A DNA stretch of 64,000 bases from Celoporthe dispersa (Eukaryota; Ascomycota; Sordariomycetes; Diaporthales; Cryphonectriaceae): contig WAID01000008.1 of NCBI GenBank assembly GCA_016584495.1, positions 310,001 to 374,000 on the forward strand. Direction: 5' to 3'. Below, piece by piece: positions 60,008 through 64,000 of the stretch; positions within the stretch are counted from its first letter, which is position 1; each line of letters starts with the position of its first letter. Under the pieces are notes generated by a model, which saw only the letters and a program-made list of their open reading frames with translations, had not been told where the DNA came from and made no database searches. Both the position numbers and the translations under genes were made by a program.

Positions 60008-61454
60008 CTACTCATGGCTTTTGATATCCCAAAGAAGGTATTCTCTAGGGGCACCCGGAGGCCGAAGGAACGTGCTCTCGGCAGCGTCCCCATAGATTGT
60101 CTTGGAGAAAGATGCTACCCCCAAGGAGGCCCAGTCGCGGGAGGGCAGTTTGGAGATGACGTCCGCAAGCAACTGCTGGGCAAACGAGGGTGGGAGAAGG
60201 CCTTCCCAGCTGATGGTGCACAGCTTGGCCGCGCTCTGCTCGTCCGGACTCCCGGGAGTTTGATAGCGGCTGAGAAAAGGGTCGATAACATCTGATGGCG
60301 TTATACGTGGGCTTTGGAGGCGGACTAGCGACAGCCACTCATAGATGTCGGCCACGGCCTCTGGTACGTTGTTGGTATCGGGGTCAGTGACCAAGTCGGG
60401 AGGCGGCACCAGCGGAGGCAGGGTGATGTCGAGGCCTTCGCATATCTTAGGAGACGCCCTGCACTTGATAGGGTGGAAGGCATCCAGAGGATCGGGAGTA
60501 GGCACTATAGCAGATCCTTAGAAGCGAACCTCGGAGCCTCCCGATGCCGTAGCGGAGAGAGAGAAAAAAAGAAGAAGCAAAAGAAGGTGATGAAGAAACT
60601 CACCTTTCGGGGACACATTCCTGAATAGCCACGTTCGTGGCTCGTCTAGCACGTCTTTACAAGCGTAGATCAGCCGGTCAAAGCCCTTCTTGCCTGGAAA
60701 CATGGATGGGCTCCGAAGGTCGAACTGAACCACCCAGCGAGGCCTTAAACCTCTGTTCCCCTTGGCGCCGTAAGGCTTGCCAACTAGACCAGCTCGTTCG
60801 TACGTCTCCTTATCTAGGAACATGGTAAGCTGTCCTGTGAGATGTTAGTGGCTACGATCTACGCGTAAGACAAGAATGGCACCTCACCGCCTCTGAGCGT
60901 GAATACGTTGTCGACATCTCTGCGACCTTTCGAAAACATAATTATATCACCTGCCAACAACATACAAAGTCAGTAGGCCGTGCTGGAGACAGCGCGCACC
61001 CAGTACTAAGCCAGGACCTCCACGGTCAGGCCTTGGAAGAAGAGATCGATCGAGAGGGCCGTCACACACCAATCTTGATATATTCTGTGAAGAAGTCGCC
61101 CTGCAGGATCTGCGAAAGAGACATAGCCACCCGATGAAATTCCGGAGGAGTCGAAACGCCTAATAATGTCTCTCGAAGTAGATGCCAAGACTGGTGTGGC
61201 AGGATGAGGTCGACCTGCGGCGCGATCAGCTCCTGCGAAACCTTGCAGATGGATAGACAGTACACGGCGTTTCCTAGATTACTAACCCTTCGAATGAAGT
61301 CGTGTGCCAGGAGCGTTGACCATGGCTTTCCCTTGGACGTCCACTGGGTCGGAGGCTGTTGAGGGTCGAGATAGGGCATGCGGCCGTACGTGAAGAAGCA
61401 CCTGGACCGTTCATAGACGGTGGGCGCTCCGAACGAGAGCATCTCCCCAGACAT
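60008..61454 (-). CDS. RPP40: ribonuclease P/MRP 40-kDa subunit (Rpp40 family)
   Basis: Protein subunit of RNase P, which removes tRNA 5' leaders. Exons 61454-61070, 60950-60888, 60834-60604 and 60516-60008; 395 aa, no frame break. Recognised by YERSRCFFTYGRMPYLDPQQ near the N-terminus, the short exon GDIIMFSKGRRDVDNVFTLR, then GGQLTMFLDKETYERAGLVG, matching the human Rpp40 region that reads LSLDKDTYEETGL, and by the C-terminal AVADIYEWLSLVRLQS and LLPPSFAQQLLADVI, which parallel the human WLGAVFSN and LPEKICLLLEHL segments. The splice phases all agree. ATG 61454 (MSGEMLSFGAP) is chosen; 61442 is possible. It diverges from TRM11, another tRNA-processing gene, across about 520 bases. Confidence 0.88.
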
Positions 61455-61974
61455 GGCGAGAGCATTGGATAGTCTGGATATTGACCAGACGGAAAGGGTG
61501 CGCCCTCGAGAAAAGCATAGCGGAAACACGGAGAGGGAAGGCGGAGGTAAGTGTTTTGCTCTCAAGTGCAGAAATGGCATTTGCTCTTGTTACCTTAAGG
61601 GTTAGGGTCATAGGACTAAATATCTTCTTCGCCCACGGCTTCCATTCCTCTTTGCGAGACCTTTTCGACACATGACCGACACGAGACACGGACTTTCCAA
61701 GAGGCACATTCGTCTCTGTCCTGGATTCAAGTCCGAACAGCTTGTATAGTTCGGATTGCAGAACAACATGCTGATCTTCCGGCGCAGCACAAGATGCAAT
61801 ACTTGAGACTAAATCAGCCAGTATCTTGAATCGAATATTCCAAAGGGTCTACCTTCTAGCCAAGGTACGAGGTCTTGAACAGTCCACCCAGTCAGGTCTG
61901 GATTCCACACTCGTCTGCAGAGTTGAATATGCAGTCCGTCCTGTCTGACATACGTGACCAGCATTCTCGACAAG
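61455..61974. promoter_or_regulatory. bidirectional promoter region between Rpp40 and TRM11
   Basis: 520 bases separating two divergent start codons. Both genes act on tRNA, so shared control is plausible. No specific box could be identified. Confidence 0.4.
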
Positions 61975-63452
61975 ATGGAATTTCTCGTCCGTTTCGGCCA
62001 GCTGCACGAGTCTTTCCGTGTTCCCGAGCTCCAGGCTCTCGCCGTGGCCGAGGACGCCCCCTTGACGTCGTGTCCTATGACCCGGAGAAACCTTTCTGTG
62101 TCATCCGTACCCGTGATGCGCAAGCTGCCGTCCGACTCGTCCGCCGCTCCATCCTGACCCAGACTGTATACGAGTACTGGGGCGGCGGCGGCTCTCTGGA
62201 CGAGCTCCACCGGTCCGTCAAGGCCAAGTCCTCACATCTATGGGAGCGCTACAGCAAGGGCTCCTGGAAATTCAGCATGGACTCCTTCCAGGGCTCCCGG
62301 ACTGCAGATGAGCGGCGGGACATCATCAACACCTTCCGCTACTTGCCACTCCACGGCCCCATCAGGATGAAGGACCCGGACCACGAGTATACCGTCTTCG
62401 AGGAGTGGCCGTTTGACCAAACGCGCATGTCACAGCCGCCCCCCACGCAGTATCACTTTGGCCGGCTCCTCGGCAAGGGCGGCCGCGACCTCGTGAAGAA
62501 GTACGATCTCAAGACGCGGCCCTACATCAGCACGACGTCCATGGACTCGGAGCTCGCCCTCGTGACGGCCAACATGGCGCTCGCCGGCCCTGGCAAGATC
62601 TTCTACGACCCTTTTGTGGGCACTGGTAGCTTCCCCATCGCCTGCTCGGCCTTCGGCGCCATCAGCTGGGGCAGCGACATCGACGGGCGGGCCGTGAGGG
62701 GCTCCGGCCACGATTCCCGCGCCGAGGCCAAGAGGAGCCTCGTCAAGGGTGAGAAGACCCTGCGCGGGAATTTCAAAAACTACGATCTGCTTGGTAGGCT
62801 GGGCGACGTCTTCACATCCGACCTGACCAACACGCCGCTGCGGCGCCTGCCATTTGGACGTGGCGGCCTGGGCGGTCGGGCGAGACTGTTCGATGGCATA
62901 GTCTGTGATCCCCCCTACGGTGTAAGGGAGGGTCTGCGTGTCCTCGGCTGTCGAGATCCGGAGAGCACACCCTGGGTGGTGGAGGCAGGCTACACGAAGT
63001 ACAAGTAAGCCCAGCCGGACCGTAGGAGAGCTGCGTGCTCTGTTCGGGATATGAGGCTGATCATGGCGAGACAGAAACCCGGATTTCATTGCGCCCAAGA
63101 AGCCATACAGCTTCCTTGCCATGCTTGACGATATCCTGCAATTCTCAGCAGAGACGCTCGTCGACGGCGGCCGGCTCTCTTCTGGATGCCCACAGCCAAT
63201 GACGAGGACCAGGAGATTGCAGTGCCGACACACCCTTGCCTGGAGGTGGTCATCATCTGCGTGCAGCCGTTCAACAAGTGGTCGCGCAGGCTGATCACAT
63301 ACCGCAAGCTGCCCGATGAGTCCGTCAGCCCCGCGAACCTGGAGGCGTGGGGGGCCAGGGCGGGTGCCCAGCACGCAGGAGTGACAGCGGACGAACTCAA
63401 CCCTTTCAGAAAGGGATACTTTAACAAATTTCAGAAAGAGACGCCACCTTGA
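61975..63452 (+). CDS. TRM11: tRNA (guanine-10-N2)-methyltransferase catalytic subunit
   Basis: Methylates G10 of tRNA using S-adenosylmethionine, with Trm112 as partner. Exons 61975-63004 and 63075-63452. The N-terminus MEFLVRFGQLHESFRVPEL and the following THUMP-like region (RSILTQTVYEYWGGG, SSHLWERYSKGSWKFSMDSF) are typical. The SAM-binding motif DPFVGTGS is at 62607-62630 and the catalytic DPPYG motif (motif IV, NPPY-type) at 62907-62921; the C-terminus has DEDQEIAVPTHP and FNKWSRRLITYRKL. Two frame breaks: one missing base at C5 (62057-62061), where EDAP must join LDVVSYDPEKPF, and one at TT (63180-63181), where GGRLS must join FWMPTAND. Corrected length 469 aa, slightly longer than the yeast protein. 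Confidence 0.9.
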
Positions 63453-64000
63453 TAGACGCCGGTCACGACTGTGAGACGCCCGTATCGAGCAAGCAGCAAC
63501 TCACTACGGCTTTCGTATTCCTGCACCTCGGCCCGCAAGAGTCATCTGATACCTCGATATTCTTCCCACTATGGATTGATGGCCGAACATGTAGCGGGCA
63601 TCTATCTATATCATGTGCTGCATCAGTGCTCGGATAATCCAGGAAAGAGGGAGGTGCTATGTCGTTCTTGTCGGGGCACGCCACACCATCGCCCGGCTCA
63701 TAGACATGCTGTAAAGTTGCCTTGGAAGAGGCCATTGGCAAAGTCGTCCCGCGCAAATGCCAGAGCTGTTCCGGCCATCGGTATCTCGTCCGTCTCGTGT
63801 GTAATGCAGTGTAGCTGCTGCCAGTAATGGAACCCCAAAACTCCCTGCCTGCTATCCAATATCACCGGAACTCCAAGGCACCAAGGCAACCCCTGTCCTC
63901 GACGTGTTTTAACTCGAGCTGCTGGAACCTAAAGGGGCGGCGGCTGTCAGAATAGCGCAATCTTGTGTGATGGCCCCAGGCCTGGACCGGATACAGTGTG
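63453..64000. other. downstream flank, no gene recognised
   Basis: About 550 bases after TRM11 to the window edge. Short ORFs on both strands show no conserved motif. Confidence 0.55.

Overview
The window is nuclear DNA from a filamentous ascomycete. I infer Pezizomycotina, most likely Sordariomycetes. The evidence is short GT-AG introns of about 50-150 bases, often with CTAAC/CTGAC-type branch sites; GC-rich coding sequence; and recognisable fungal orthologues (DEF1, Rpp40, TRM11, a uL15 ribosomal protein, a GH128 glucanase, kinesin-6). No bacterial, viral or CRISPR-type feature was seen.

Layout. 0-17 kb: the 3' part of topoisomerase II (+), a class I terpene synthase (-), a kinesin-6 motor (-) and an acidic protein of unknown function (+). 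17-36 kb: a secreted GH128-type glucanase (-), the RNA polymerase II degradation factor DEF1 (-), a conserved unknown protein (+), an FAD-dependent dehydrogenase (+) and a membrane-anchored kelch protein (-). 36-51 kb is accessory in character: a divergent vacuolar-type Ca2+/H+ exchanger (-), an AT-rich gene-poor stretch, a tiny secreted six-cysteine knottin-type protein (+), a 152-bp inverted-repeat element with a tRNA-like core, a sugar porter (+) and an amino-acid permease (-). 51-64 kb: an F-box-like protein (-) with a 9-bp minisatellite upstream, a Dap1-like haem protein (-), a small Ddr48-like stress protein (-), then a compact block for ribosome and tRNA biogenesis: RPL28 (-), an ankyrin protein (+), Rpp40 (-) and TRM11 (+).

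A pattern runs through the window. Nine otherwise well-conserved genes each contain one or two single-base frame breaks, twelve in total, all within short runs of one base. Removing or adding that base joins two conserved halves, and with the predicted splices gives a CDS length divisible by three every time. I read this mainly as residual sequencing or assembly error, so the genes are annotated as CDS with the break noted. True pseudogenisation cannot be excluded for the accessory ones (terpene synthase, Ca2+ exchanger).

Functionally the window mixes core housekeeping (chromosome topology, spindle, transcription-coupled degradation, tRNA and ribosome maturation) with uptake and secreted functions. 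No biosynthetic cluster is visible around the terpene synthase, whose neighbours are housekeeping genes. The most noteworthy items are the knottin-like secreted peptide, the inverted-repeat/tRNA-like element, and a reiterated SUMO-interacting-type motif in the topoisomerase II tail.
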